Of a stretch of 64,000 bases of DNA, positions 25,280-35,803 are shown one piece after another (position 1 is the stretch's first letter; the number at the start of each line of letters is the position of its first letter). The stretch comes from Pseudomonas sp. VD-NE ins (GTDB lineage Bacteria; Pseudomonadota; Gammaproteobacteria; Pseudomonadales; Pseudomonadaceae), in assembly GCF_031882575.1 (NCBI RefSeq), contig NZ_CP134772.1, forward strand, positions 5,344,501 through 5,408,500, written 5' to 3'. The position numbers were made by a program, and so were the translations under genes. Under the pieces are notes generated by a model. The model saw nothing but the letters and a program-made list of their open reading frames with translations. It was not told where the DNA came from and did no database searches.

Positions 25280-25924
25280 GTGGGCTGGCTGATTCTGGCG
25301 CTGATGGGCGCGGTGACGTTTCTCTACGGTGTCAGCACCCATGCGGCGTTGCTGTGCCTGTTGGTCAAACCGTTGCCAGTGCTGGCGTTGCTTGGCTGGT
25401 TGCATGATGCGCCACCCAGCGACTATCGCCGCTGGATCAGTCTGGGTCTGATTTTCTCGCTGCTGGGTGATGTGTTGCTGGCATGGCCGGGCGACCTGTT
25501 TGTATTCGGCCTCGGCGCGTTTCTGGTCGCGCATCTGGCGTATCTGAAGGCTTATCTGAGTGACTGCAAGCGTCTGGCGATTTTGCCGCTGGTGGTTGCC
25601 CTCGGAGTGGGCGCGGTGCTGCTGGGTCTTCTGATTTCCAGCGGTCTTGGACCATTGCTGGTGCCGGTGATTGTTTATGGCACGGCGATCAGCGCGATGC
25701 TCTGGCGTGCGCTGGCCCGTTTGGGCACCGATGTGCCGAAACGCTCGGCGTTGCTGGCGGCGGGCGGTGCGCTGGCGTTTGTGTTCTCGGACAGCGTCAT
25801 TGGGATTGATCGTTTCGTCGCCCCATTCCACGCCGCGCCGTACGTGATCATTCTCAGCTACTGGCTGGGCCAGTGGGGCATCGCCGCCTCCGCCTTCTCC
25901 CAAAGCAAACGCGCCAGCCTCTGA
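25280..25924 (+). CDS. YhhN family membrane protein (lysoplasmalogenase-like)
   Basis: About 214 residues, nearly all hydrophobic: seven or eight helices, with landmarks KPLPVLALLGWL (about 30), LIFSLLGDVLLAWPG with its acidic residue (about 60), FLVAHLAYLKAYL (about 85), GALAFVFSDSVIGIDRF (about 165) and a final VIILSYWLGQWG. This is the YhhN/TMEM86 pattern; animal TMEM86B hydrolyses lysoplasmalogens, while the bacterial substrate is not settled. GTG 25280 is used as start; TTG 25274, overlapping the stop of the chagasin-like gene, is equally possible and adds two residues. Confidence 0.78.
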   Translation: MGWLILALMGAVTFLYGVSTHAALLCLLVKPLPVLALLGWLHDAPPSDYRRWISLGLIFSLLGDVLLAWPGDLFVFGLGAFLVAHLAYLKAYLSDCKRLAILPLVVALGVGAVLLGLLISSGLGPLLVPVIVYGTAISAMLWRALARLGTDVPKRSALLAAGGALAFVFSDSVIGIDRFVAPFHAAPYVIILSYWLGQWGIAASAFSQSKRASL

Positions 25925-25954
25925 TCGTTCCCACGCTCTGCGTGGGAACGATCA
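25922..25954. repeat. perfect hairpin, TGATCGTTCCCACGC type
   Basis: TGATCGTTCCCACGC (25922-25936), TCT loop, then GCGTGGGAACGATCA (25940-25954): a perfect 15-bp stem that starts in the stop codon of the YhhN gene. The same sequence family recurs in the compound repeat at 55249-55350. Confidence 0.8.
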
Positions 25955-26053
25955 ACCAGAGCAATATCCCCGCGTTTTATCAGACAACCCAAGCATCCCC
26001 GCGCCCTTTTGGCTAAAATGCCGGCCTTTTCCACCGACACCGCCGGAACCGCC

Positions 26054-26797
26054 GTGAGCAAAGAACCCGATCGCATTTTCGCCAAGCCTTTGGCCCAGGT
26101 ACCCGACTTCGCCTTCAATGAAGACGTGGTGCGGGTGTTCCCGGACATGATCAAGCGCTCGGTGCCGGGTTACCCGACCATCGTCGAAAACCTCGGCGTG
26201 CTCGCCGCGCAGTTCGCCCAGCCGAACAGCGTGCTCTACGATCTCGGCTCGTCGCTGGGCGCGGTCACTCAAGCCCTGCGCCGCCACGTGCGCACCGACG
26301 GTTGCCGGGTGATCGCTGTGGATAACTCCGCCGCGATGGTCGAACGCTGCCGCGAATACCTCAACGGTCAGGATTCGATGTTCCAGGAGTTGCTGCCGGT
26401 TGAAGTGATCGAAGGCGACATCCTCGCCCTCGATTTCCAGCCTGCTTCGGTGGTCGCGCTGAACTTCACCTTGCAATTCATCGCCCCGGATCAGCGCACC
26501 GCGTTGCTCTCGCGTATTCGCCAATCGTTGCTGCCGGGCGGCGCATTGATTCTCTCGGAGAAGCTGCGCTTCAACGATGCCGAAGAACATGCGTTGCTCA
26601 CCGATCTGCACGTCGCGTTCAAACGCGCCAACGGCTACAGCGAACTGGAAATCGCCCAGAAGCGCAGCGCCATCGAAAACGTCATGAAGCCCGACAGCCT
26701 CGAAGAACACCGCGAACGCCTGCTGGCCGCCGGGTTCTCGAAAGTCGTGCCGTGGTTCCAGTGTCTTAACTTTGCCTCGTTGATTGCCTTGCCATGA
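26054..26797 (+). CDS. cmoA: carboxy-S-adenosyl-L-methionine synthase
   Basis: 247 residues from GTG 26054 (protein start [20 protein letters not shown] after Met), the conserved N-terminus of CmoA. It has a Rossmann SAM-binding fold: [37 protein letters not shown], and [12 protein letters not shown]. CmoA converts SAM and prephenate into carboxy-SAM, the donor used by CmoB for the wobble uridine of tRNAs. The next gene starts inside its stop codon (ATGA, 26794-26797), so synthesis of the two is coupled. ATG 26018 upstream in frame would add residues without homology. Confidence 0.92.
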   Translation: MSKEPDRIFAKPLAQVPDFAFNEDVVRVFPDMIKRSVPGYPTIVENLGVLAAQFAQPNSVLYDLGSSLGAVTQALRRHVRTDGCRVIAVDNSAAMVERCREYLNGQDSMFQELLPVEVIEGDILALDFQPASVVALNFTLQFIAPDQRTALLSRIRQSLLPGGALILSEKLRFNDAEEHALLTDLHVAFKRANGYSELEIAQKRSAIENVMKPDSLEEHRERLLAAGFSKVVPWFQCLNFASLIALP

Positions 26798-27750
26798 TTG
26801 ATCTGTCCCCCCTCGCCCGCCGATTGGCCGGCACGCCGCTGGCCGAATGGGCCAACACCCTGCAGGCGCAACTCGACAAGAAAATGGAGAAAGGTCACGG
26901 CGATCTGGAGCGCTGGCAAAGTGCGCTGGACGCCTTGCCGAAGATTCAGCCGAGCGAAGTCGATCTGCTCAATGGCCTGAAACTCGACACCGAGTGCGAC
27001 GACGCAACCCGCGCGCAGATGCACACAGCGTTGATGGGCCTGTCGCCGTGGCGCAAAGGGCCGTTCGATTTGTTTGGTGTGCACGTCGATACCGAATGGC
27101 GCTCGGACTGGAAGTGGTCACGGGTTGCACCGCATCTGGATCTGAAAGGCAAACGCATCCTCGATGTCGGCTGCGGCAACGGCTACTACATGTGGCGCAT
27201 GCTTGGCGCCGGTGCTGACAGCGTGATCGGCGTCGACCCGAACTGGTTGTTTTTCTGCCAGTTCCAGGCGGTGCAACGTTATTTGTCAGAGCCAAATGCC
27301 TGGCACCTGCCGTTCCCGTTCGAAGACTTGCCGCCGAACCTCGAAGGGTTCGACACGGTGTTTTCCATGGGCGTGTTCTACCATCGCCGCTCGCCGATCG
27401 AGCACTTGCTGGCGCTGAAGGATTGCCTGGTCAAGGGCGGCGAACTGGTACTGGAAACGCTGGTGGTGGAAGGCGACAAGCATCAGGTGCTGGTGCCGGA
27501 AGATCGTTATGCGCAGATGCGCAACGTGTGGTTCCTGCCGTCGGTGCCGGCGCTGGAATTGTGGTTGCGTCGTGCCGGGTTCAGCGATATTCGTTGCGTG
27601 GATGTGAGCACGACAACGGTCGAGGAACAGCGCGGGACTGAGTGGATGAAGTATCAGTCGCTGAGTGATTTCCTTGATCCCGAGGATCACAGCAAAACCA
27701 TCGAAGGGCTACCGGCGCCGATGCGGGCGGTTATCGTCGCCAGAAAATAA
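26794..27750 (+). CDS. cmoB: tRNA U34 carboxymethyltransferase
   Basis: 318 residues. An N-terminal helical region ([26 protein letters not shown]) precedes the methyltransferase core: [20 protein letters not shown] (CmoB-specific), then [20 protein letters not shown] for SAM binding, [20 protein letters not shown] and [16 protein letters not shown]. It transfers a carboxymethyl group from carboxy-SAM to 5-hydroxyuridine at position 34 of tRNA, giving cmo5U and wider wobble reading. It overlaps cmoA by 4 bp. Assignment is firm. Confidence 0.94.
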   Translation: MIDLSPLARRLAGTPLAEWANTLQAQLDKKMEKGHGDLERWQSALDALPKIQPSEVDLLNGLKLDTECDDATRAQMHTALMGLSPWRKGPFDLFGVHVDTEWRSDWKWSRVAPHLDLKGKRILDVGCGNGYYMWRMLGAGADSVIGVDPNWLFFCQFQAVQRYLSEPNAWHLPFPFEDLPPNLEGFDTVFSMGVFYHRRSPIEHLLALKDCLVKGGELVLETLVVEGDKHQVLVPEDRYAQMRNVWFLPSVPALELWLRRAGFSDIRCVDVSTTTVEEQRGTEWMKYQSLSDFLDPEDHSKTIEGLPAPMRAVIVARK

Positions 27751-27779
27751 GCACTTTCCCGATCACCGCGGTGAGCCTA

Positions 27780-27928
27780 CCCCTCACCCCAGCCCTCTCC
27801 CCAGGGAGAGGGAGCTGATCTTTGAGCTTTTCAAAACTTGAGTTCGACTCGGAATCTCAGGTCGACGGACTTGGCCCATCCAGCTCGGTCAGTCCCCTCT
27901 CCCACTGGGAGAGGGTTAGGGTGAGGGG
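27780..27928. repeat. MITE-like inverted repeat element, copy 3 of 3
   Basis: Ends CCCCTCACCCCAGCCCTCTC and GAGAGGGTTAGGGTGAGGGG, near reverse complements. It fills the gap between convergent cmoB and tadA and reaches into tadA, whose last codons and stop (27916) fall inside the right arm. Confidence 0.78.
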
Positions 27929-28416
27929 CTTTTTGCTCTTCGGGCGCGGAAGAATTCGGTCAACACCGCGCCACACTCCTCCGCCAACACCCCGCCTTCA
28001 TACAACACCCGGTGATTCAAAAAGCCCTGGGTGAAAAACTGCCCCTGGCTCTGCACAATCCCCGCCTTCGGCTCCAGCGCGCCATACACCACCCGCGCCA
28101 CTCGCGAATGCACGATCAAGCCCGCGCACATGCTGCACGGTTCCAGCGTCACATACAGCGTGCTGCCCGGCAGACGATAGTTATCCACCGCCTGCGCCGC
28201 CGCACGAATGGCGACCATTTCCGCGTGGGCACTCGGATCGCTGGTACTGATCGGGCAATTGAAGCCGCGACCGATGATTTCGCCATCCTGCACCAGCACC
28301 GCGCCCACCGGCACTTCGCCGAGGGCTGCGCCTTGTGCGGCGAGGGTCAGGGCTTCGCGCATGAAATCGCGGTCTCGGCTGCGGTCGATGATCGCGGCGG
28401 GGCGAATCTGGCGCAT
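27916..28416 (-). CDS. tadA: tRNA adenosine(34) deaminase
   Basis: 166 residues from ATG 28416. Zinc and catalytic residues of the cytidine-deaminase fold are present: His64 and Glu66 (SAHAEMVAIR) and Cys94/Cys97 (LEPCSMCAG). It deaminates A34 to inosine in the anticodon of tRNA-Arg(ACG), an essential reaction. The start overlaps the stop of the multicopper oxidase by one base. The C-terminal KSPSP tail and the stop codon are encoded by the right arm of the adjacent repeat element, so this end is probably not original. Confidence 0.93.
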   Translation of the reverse strand: MRQIRPAAIIDRSRDRDFMREALTLAAQGAALGEVPVGAVLVQDGEIIGRGFNCPISTSDPSAHAEMVAIRAAAQAVDNYRLPGSTLYVTLEPCSMCAGLIVHSRVARVVYGALEPKAGIVQSQGQFFTQGFLNHRVLYEGGVLAEECGAVLTEFFRARRAKSPSP

Positions 28417-29792
28417 CACTTCACCTCGATGGCGGCCATCAGGCCGGTTTCCATGTGGTCGATCACGTGGCAATGGAACATCCACACCCCCGGATTATCA
28501 GCTACCAGCGCCACTTGCGCGCGCTCGTTCTTGCCCAGCAGATAGGTGTCGGTGAAGTACGGAATGATCTTGTGCCGGTTCGACGCGATCACCTTGAAAC
28601 TCATGCCGTGCAAGTGGATCGGGTGCTGATACTGGGTCATGTTCTTCAATTCGAAGATGTAGCTCTGCCCCAGTTTCAGGCTGGCGATCGGCCGGTCGGC
28701 GCAAGTCTTGTCAGTGATGTCCCAGGCCTTGCCGTTGATCTGCCACAGGCTCGGCGGCTTGCCGTTGTCGACGTTGACTGACACCGAGCCGACCCATTCG
28801 AAATTGAAGTTGAGTTTCTCGGCATTGGCCAGGTCCGGCTCTGCCACCGGGTTGGCCGGCAGCGCTTTTGGCCAGTCAGTCGGCGCGTCGGTATTGGCCA
28901 CCGAACGCAGCGTGCCCAGACGTACCGGACCGTTGCGCAGCGACAATTCTTCGCCCGCCGCCGGCGCCTTGATCGCCAGACAAATACGCATGCCCGGGCC
29001 GAGCCAGTACTCCTTGCCCAGCGGGCGCGGCTCGACCGGATTGCCGTCCAGCGCATAGATCTGCGCTTCGACGCCGGGAATGTTGATGCGATAGGTCAGG
29101 GTGTTGTCGAGGTTGAGCAAACGCACGCGAGTGATCTGCCCGGCCGGCAATTCGATCACCGGAGTCGGCACGCCGTTGATGGTCGACAATCGCCCCGCCG
29201 TGCCGCCACGTGCTGCTTCACGGGGGATGCTGAACTCGACGAAATTGCCTTCGTCATCGATGTGCCAGTTTTTCAGGCTCAAGGTTTTTTCGTACTTGAA
29301 ACCGGTGGGTTCGCGCTCTTCGATGATCAGCGGCCCGACCAGACCGCGCCCGAGTTCTTCGCTGCTGCTGACGTGCGGGTGATACCAATAGCTGCCGGCA
29401 TCCGGCACGCGGAATTTGTAATCGAAGTATTCACCCGGCAACACCGGCAGCTGCGACACGTACGGCACGCCGTCCATTTCCAGCGGCAGACGAATGCCGT
29501 GCCAGTGAATGGTCGTCGCCACCGGCAAGTGGTTGATAAAGCGCACCCGCAGCCATTCACCCTGACGCACGCGCAACTCGGTGCCCGGCGCCGACGGGCC
29601 GAATGCCCAAGCCTCGGTCTTGTGCCCCGGCACCAGTTCGACGTCCAGCGGCGCGGCGATCAGTTCATAGTCGTGGCCCGCCTCGGCGTCGGCCATTTTG
29701 CCGAGCCAATAACGCGACGCGCCCCCCGCACCAACGCCAACGACAACAAGACCGGCCAGGCCACCGAGGATTTGGCGACGGGTAAAGGACAT
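28416..29792 (-). CDS. Tat-exported multicopper oxidase
   Basis: 458 residues. A twin-arginine signal (SFTRRQILGG followed by a hydrophobic stretch) indicates folded export to the periplasm. All copper motifs are present: HWHG (His96, His98), YHPH (His138, His140), HPIHLHG near 398 and HCHVIDHMETG near 443, the last holding the T1 Cys-His pair and the Met ligand. It oxidises phenolic or metal substrates with O2 reduced to water; relatives act in copper tolerance (CueO/CopA) or as laccases. It lacks a long Met-rich insert like that of CueO, so the substrate is uncertain. ATG 29792 is chosen because it yields the Tat signal. Confidence 0.9.
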   Translation of the reverse strand: MSFTRRQILGGLAGLVVVGVGAGGASRYWLGKMADAEAGHDYELIAAPLDVELVPGHKTEAWAFGPSAPGTELRVRQGEWLRVRFINHLPVATTIHWHGIRLPLEMDGVPYVSQLPVLPGEYFDYKFRVPDAGSYWYHPHVSSSEELGRGLVGPLIIEEREPTGFKYEKTLSLKNWHIDDEGNFVEFSIPREAARGGTAGRLSTINGVPTPVIELPAGQITRVRLLNLDNTLTYRINIPGVEAQIYALDGNPVEPRPLGKEYWLGPGMRICLAIKAPAAGEELSLRNGPVRLGTLRSVANTDAPTDWPKALPANPVAEPDLANAEKLNFNFEWVGSVSVNVDNGKPPSLWQINGKAWDITDKTCADRPIASLKLGQSYIFELKNMTQYQHPIHLHGMSFKVIASNRHKIIPYFTDTYLLGKNERAQVALVADNPGVWMFHCHVIDHMETGLMAAIEVK

Positions 29793-29908
29793 GAACTCAA
29801 CTACCTCACGTATCAGCGACAGGCCCTGAGGCCTGCAAAAGGCGAATACGATACACCTGCGGTTGAGAAACAGTAAGGGCGACCTGAGGCCGCACATCAC
29901 CTGCCGGC

Positions 29909-30199
29909 TTAAGGCCGCAGCCCGGTAATCAGGTGCACCACACCGTCCGCCAAGGGCATCACGCCCGCGACTCCGGCGGCGCTCAACGCCCGTTGGTCGA
30001 TGTGCGACAAATCACGCAACACCACCCGCACCCGCGTCAACGCCAGCGGTTGCTGCGACTTCAGGTTATCCACACCGCCCAGCGCCGCAACGATATCGGC
30101 GCGCAATCCGTCGCTCGGCTCGGCCGCAGCTGTCGGTGTGTCCGCGACCAGATCCGGGGTCAGGGCTTTCCAGAATGCCTTCTGCAATTGATCGAACAT
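29909..30199 (-). CDS. small PTS EIIB-like protein lacking the active-site cysteine
   Basis: 96 residues. From about 34 it aligns with glucose-family EIIB: LRADIVAALGGVDNLKSQ, then ALTRVRVVLRDLSHIDQ and AGVAGVMPLADGVVHLITG. The phosphorylated cysteine of normal EIIB (C-[IV]-T-R-[LV]-R) is replaced by alanine (Ala53 in LALTRVRV). It therefore cannot carry the phosphoryl group by the known route. It is the last gene of the trehalose PTS operon, starting 2 bp after the stop of the EIIA-HPr-EI fusion. A short linker (about 1-33, TPTAAAEP) resembles a remnant of a larger EII protein. It may be a regulatory dummy or scaffold, or a decaying module. Confidence 0.75.
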   Translation of the reverse strand: MFDQLQKAFWKALTPDLVADTPTAAAEPSDGLRADIVAALGGVDNLKSQQPLALTRVRVVLRDLSHIDQRALSAAGVAGVMPLADGVVHLITGLRP

Positions 30200-30201
30200 G
30201 T

Positions 30202-32730
30202 TCAGTTCTCCAGAACCCGCAAAGTTTCGACGGTTGCCTCGTGAAACAGCTGTAACGCCTCGCGCACCTGCCCGGCGCTTTCCAGGCCGAGCACCTGTTG
30301 GGCGATGATCTGACAATCGGCCAGTTGCAGTTCGCGCACTGTCGCCTTGACCGGCGCAATCATCGGCACGCTCACCGACAGTTCATCCACCCCCAACCCG
30401 AGCAACAGCGGCACCGCCAGACGTTCAGAGGCCACCGCCCCGCACACGCCAACCCATTTGCCATGGGCATGCGCGGCCTTCACAGTCATGGCGATCAAGC
30501 GCAAGACCGAGGGATGAAAACTGTCCGCCTGACTGGCCAGGCGCGGATGATCGCGATCCATCGCCAAGGTGTATTGCGTCAGGTCATTGGTGCCGATCGA
30601 GAAGAAATCCACCAGCGGCGCAAACAGGTCCGCCATCAGTGCCGCGGCCGGCACTTCGATCATGATCCCCAGTTTCGGCCGTTGCGTTAGCCCCAGCGCG
30701 AGGATTTCCTCGTCGAGCATCTGCCGCGCCAGACGCAGCTCCGACAGCTGCGTGACCATCGGCAACATGATGTGCAGACGGGTCAGATCGCAGCAGCCGA
30801 GCATGGCACGGAACTGCTCACGCAATAATTGCGGGCGCTCCAGGCACAAGCGAATGCCGCGCACGCCAAGGAACGGGTTGGTTTCGCTGTCCATCGGCAC
30901 ATACGCCAGCGGTTTGTCGCCGCCGACATCAAGGGTGCGCACCACCAAATTGTGCGCAGGCCCGACACAGCGAGCGATGGCGCTGTAGGTGGCAACCTGT
31001 TCGTCATGGCTCGGCGCGTGGTTACGGCCCAGGTACAGAAACTCCGAACGCAGCAGGCCGACGCCCGCTCCTCCCAAAGCCATGGCCTGCTCGGTTTCAG
31101 ACAATGAGGCGACGTTGGCCGACACCTCCACGTGATGGCCGTCACGGGTTCGTGCCGCGAGTGTTGCATTGGCCAGCTCATGCTCATGGCGCTGATGCTG
31201 TTGCGCGTGCCGTGCCTGCCATTGCTTGATCGCCGCAGGGTCGGGATGCACGTGTAACTCGCCCTTGTCGGCATCGAGCAGTACCTGAGTGCCGTTGCTC
31301 AGCGCGAGCATTTGCACCGGCACCCCGCAGATCGACGGCAAGCCACAGGCACGCGCAAGAATCGCCACGTGGCTGGTCGCACCGCCGCCGACCGTGGCGA
31401 AGCCGAGTACTTTGCGGGTATCGATGCTGGCAGTCTGCGACGGAGTCAGTTGATCGGCAATCAGAATGCATCCTTGCGGCAGCTCCAGCGCCTGCTCACC
31501 CATCCCGAGAAGCAGCTTGAGCACGCGGCGCCCGACATCGGTCAGATCCGCCGCCCGTTCGGCCAGCAGTGCACTGCCGAGTTGGCGAAACATGATCGCG
31601 GTTTCTTCAGTGGCGGCGCGCCAGGCGAACGCCGCGCTTTTGCCCTCGTCGATCAACGCTTGCGCCTGATCGAGCAGGCCCGGATCTTCGAGCAGTTCCT
31701 GATGGGCTTTGAATATCTCGGCTTCGGCTTCACCAGCAGCGGTATCACGCAAATGCTGCAAGGCCAGATCGGCTTCGATCAGGGCATTGGCGAGGGCTTC
31801 GCGCTCGACGTCCGCTCCGCCGCCGAACTCGCCGACGTCGAAGACCGGTTCGCTGATCTGCAGCACTTGGCCTAATGCCGAACCGGGTGACGCGCAGACG
31901 CCCCGCAAAAGCGTCAGTGCTTCCGTGACGACGACCTCGGTAGGCGCCACTGCCGTTACCGTTTCACCGCAGCCCTCAGCCAGGAGCCGGGTCAACACCT
32001 CGATCGCAGTTGCAGCGTCTTCGCCCACCGCACTGACCTGCACGCTGTCGCCAAACGCGGTCTGTAACGCCATGATCGCCACCAGGGATTTGGCGTTGGC
32101 TTGAGCCTGCTGCTTATGCAGGTAAATCTTTGCCGAGAAGCCCTTCGCCGCTTGCGCGAACACTGCCGCCGGGCGCGCGTGCAGACCATTGGGGTTGGGC
32201 AGTTTCAATGATTGCGAGAAAACAGCCTGCCCCTCTGACGCCACTGCTTCCTCGCTGAGTGCCTGCGTGCTGGCTATTTCAAGCAACGGCTGAGCGCTTT
32301 CGACCTGTCCGCTCGACGCGACCAGCCAGGTAAACGGCTCACCGCTGACCACCAACATCAACGTCATCAAGCTGCGCGCATGCCGAACAATGTAATCGGC
32401 ATCGAACTCGATCAGCGCCTGCCCGGCGACAACCCGTTGCCCCTCTTCGATCAGAACAGTGAAACCTTGCCCGGCGAGGTTCACCGTATCCAGGCCGATG
32501 TGCATCAGTACCTGCACGCCGTTGTCATCGGTGATGCTCACGGCATGCCCGCTGGCCTGCACGTTGCTGACAATTCCGGCCATGGGAGCACACAGGGTCG
32601 ACGAGGTCGGATCGATGCACAGACCGTCGCCGATCACGCGCCCGGAAAAAACCGGATCGGGCACTTGCTCGAGCGCCATCAGGACACCGGACAAGGGAGC
32701 CAGCAGTTGCAATGGTTGGGGTGTGGCCAT
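30202..32730 (-). CDS. fused PTS EIIA(Glc)-HPr-EI phosphotransferase
   Basis: 842 residues joining three PTS proteins: EIIA of the glucose family at about 10-150 with His77 (VLMHIGLDTV), HPr at about 170-255 with His184 (NGLHARPAA), and enzyme I from about 275 with His454 (GGATSHVAIL) and a C-terminal PEP-binding barrel (SIGTNDLTQYTLAMDR, then VGVCGAVASE). PEP phosphoryl groups can pass His454 to His184 to His77, then to the EIIB cysteine of TreB. TreB has no EIIA domain of its own, so this fusion completes the trehalose system. AGGTGA before ATG 32730 sets the start. Fusions of this kind are known from NagF-type and other PTS operons in Pseudomonas. Confidence 0.92.
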   Translation of the reverse strand: MATPQPLQLLAPLSGVLMALEQVPDPVFSGRVIGDGLCIDPTSSTLCAPMAGIVSNVQASGHAVSITDDNGVQVLMHIGLDTVNLAGQGFTVLIEEGQRVVAGQALIEFDADYIVRHARSLMTLMLVVSGEPFTWLVASSGQVESAQPLLEIASTQALSEEAVASEGQAVFSQSLKLPNPNGLHARPAAVFAQAAKGFSAKIYLHKQQAQANAKSLVAIMALQTAFGDSVQVSAVGEDAATAIEVLTRLLAEGCGETVTAVAPTEVVVTEALTLLRGVCASPGSALGQVLQISEPVFDVGEFGGGADVEREALANALIEADLALQHLRDTAAGEAEAEIFKAHQELLEDPGLLDQAQALIDEGKSAAFAWRAATEETAIMFRQLGSALLAERAADLTDVGRRVLKLLLGMGEQALELPQGCILIADQLTPSQTASIDTRKVLGFATVGGGATSHVAILARACGLPSICGVPVQMLALSNGTQVLLDADKGELHVHPDPAAIKQWQARHAQQHQRHEHELANATLAARTRDGHHVEVSANVASLSETEQAMALGGAGVGLLRSEFLYLGRNHAPSHDEQVATYSAIARCVGPAHNLVVRTLDVGGDKPLAYVPMDSETNPFLGVRGIRLCLERPQLLREQFRAMLGCCDLTRLHIMLPMVTQLSELRLARQMLDEEILALGLTQRPKLGIMIEVPAAALMADLFAPLVDFFSIGTNDLTQYTLAMDRDHPRLASQADSFHPSVLRLIAMTVKAAHAHGKWVGVCGAVASERLAVPLLLGLGVDELSVSVPMIAPVKATVRELQLADCQIIAQQVLGLESAGQVREALQLFHEATVETLRVLEN

Positions 32731-32792
32731 GTCGTCACCTGCAGTTTTGTTCTTTGAAGTGCCCACGGAGCGCGACGCTCCATCAGCATCGC

Positions 32793-34112
<1,320 letters not shown>

Positions 34113-34123
34113 CTAGTTAAAGG

Positions 34124-35773
34124 TCAGGGATCGATCAGGTGCAGAACGAAGGACTCGTAAGGCCGCAACGTCACCTGCCGTTTGCGCAACGGCCCGTCCG
34201 GATAATTACTGATCAATAGACGCTGACTCATCGACTCGCTGATGACCGTCGATGGCAACTCCACTTCACAGGTTGTTCCGTAGAAGTTGTTCACCACCAG
34301 CAAACGTTCGGCATCACCTTCACGCACATACGCCCAGACCTGCGGATGTTCAGGCAGTAATTGTTGGTACAGCCCGTCGGTGATCAACGATTCGCTGCGG
34401 CGCAGCGCGATAAGACGGCGGTAGTGATGCAACACCGAGTCCGGGTCGTCGAGTTGATGGGCGACGTTGATCTGCGCGGCATTGGCCGGCACACCGATCC
34501 ACGGCTCGACGCTGCTGAAACCGGCGTTCGGCCCAGCGTCCCAGTGCATGGGCGTGCGACCGTTATCGCGGGACTTCTGCATGATCGCCGCCATGTTGTC
34601 GGCATCGCTGCTGCCGGCTTCGCGCTTGAGGCGAAAGATGTTCAGCGTCTCGACATCGCGATAATGCTCGATCGATTCGAACCCCGGATTGGTCATGCCC
34701 AACTCTTCGCCCTGGTACACAAACGGCGTGCCCTGCAGAAAGTGCAGCGCGGTGCCAAGCATCTTCGCCGAGCGTTCGCGGTACTCGCCGTCATGGCCGA
34801 AACGCGAGACCACGCGCGGCTGATCGTGGTTACACCAGAACAGCGCGTTCCAGCCGCCACCGGCCTGCATGCCGGTCTGCCAGTCGGACAGAATCCCCTT
34901 GAGCTGAAGGAAATCGAAATCGGCGCGCACCCACTTCTGCAGGTTCGGATAATCGACTTTCAGGTGATGAAAGTTGAAGGTCATCGACAGTTCTTTCGAC
35001 TGCGGATTCGAATAACGAATGCAGTGTTCGAGGCTGGTCGATGACATCTCGCCGACATTGATCAGCTCGTGCCCCTCGAAGACTTCGCGGTGCATCTGCT
35101 GCAAGTACGCGTGGACATTCGGCCCGTCGGTATAAAAGCGGCGGCCATCGCTGTTGTCTTCGGGAAAGTCCTCAGGCTTGGAGATCAGATTGATCACGTC
35201 CAGACGAAAACCGCCAACGCCCTTGTCCCGCCAGAACTGCATCATCCGGAACACTTCAGCGCGCACTTTGGGGTTATCCCAATTCAGGTCGGCCTGAGTG
35301 TGGTCGAACAGGTGCAGGTAGTACTGACCGGTCTGGGCTTCGTACTCCCATGCGGAACCGCCGAACTTGGATTCCCAGTTGTTCGGCTGATCTCGCCAGA
35401 TGTAGAAGTCACGGTAAGGGTTGTCGAGGCTGCTGCGCGCCTGTTGGAACCATACGTGTTCGATCGAGGTGTGATTGACCACGATGTCGAGCATCAACTT
35501 GATTCCACGCTTGCCCGCTTCGGCAATCAGCAATTCGCAGTCGGCCATACTGCCGTAGCTCGGGTCGATGGCGTAGTAATCGCTGATGTCATAGCCGTTA
35601 TCGCGTTGCGGCGAACGCAGGAATGGCGTGATCCACAAACAGTCGACACCCAGCCACTGCAGGTAGTCGAGCTTGGCGACGATACCAAGCAGGTCACCCG
35701 TCGGGTTGCCGGCGTGGCTATGAAAACTCTTCGGATAGACCTGGTAGATCACCGAACGTTGCCAGTCTTGCAT
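34124..35773 (-). CDS. treC: alpha,alpha-phosphotrehalase (trehalose-6-phosphate hydrolase)
   Basis: 549 residues, the length of E. coli TreC (551). GH13 motifs: LMLDIVVNHTS (region I), GFRLDVINL with nucleophile Asp192 (region II), INVGEMSS with general acid Glu242 (region III), and FWCNHDQPRVVSR (region IV). It splits trehalose 6-phosphate, made by TreB during import, into glucose and glucose 6-phosphate in the cytoplasm. TreB lies upstream in the same direction, separated by a REP element. GH13 oligo-1,6-glucosidases are close relatives, but the operon supports phosphotrehalase (often called treA in Pseudomonas). Confidence 0.92.
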   Translation of the reverse strand: MQDWQRSVIYQVYPKSFHSHAGNPTGDLLGIVAKLDYLQWLGVDCLWITPFLRSPQRDNGYDISDYYAIDPSYGSMADCELLIAEAGKRGIKLMLDIVVNHTSIEHVWFQQARSSLDNPYRDFYIWRDQPNNWESKFGGSAWEYEAQTGQYYLHLFDHTQADLNWDNPKVRAEVFRMMQFWRDKGVGGFRLDVINLISKPEDFPEDNSDGRRFYTDGPNVHAYLQQMHREVFEGHELINVGEMSSTSLEHCIRYSNPQSKELSMTFNFHHLKVDYPNLQKWVRADFDFLQLKGILSDWQTGMQAGGGWNALFWCNHDQPRVVSRFGHDGEYRERSAKMLGTALHFLQGTPFVYQGEELGMTNPGFESIEHYRDVETLNIFRLKREAGSSDADNMAAIMQKSRDNGRTPMHWDAGPNAGFSSVEPWIGVPANAAQINVAHQLDDPDSVLHHYRRLIALRRSESLITDGLYQQLLPEHPQVWAYVREGDAERLLVVNNFYGTTCEVELPSTVISESMSQRLLISNYPDGPLRKRQVTLRPYESFVLHLIDP

Positions 35774-35803
35774 GGCGCATTTTCCTCTTGAATTTTACGA
35801 GCC

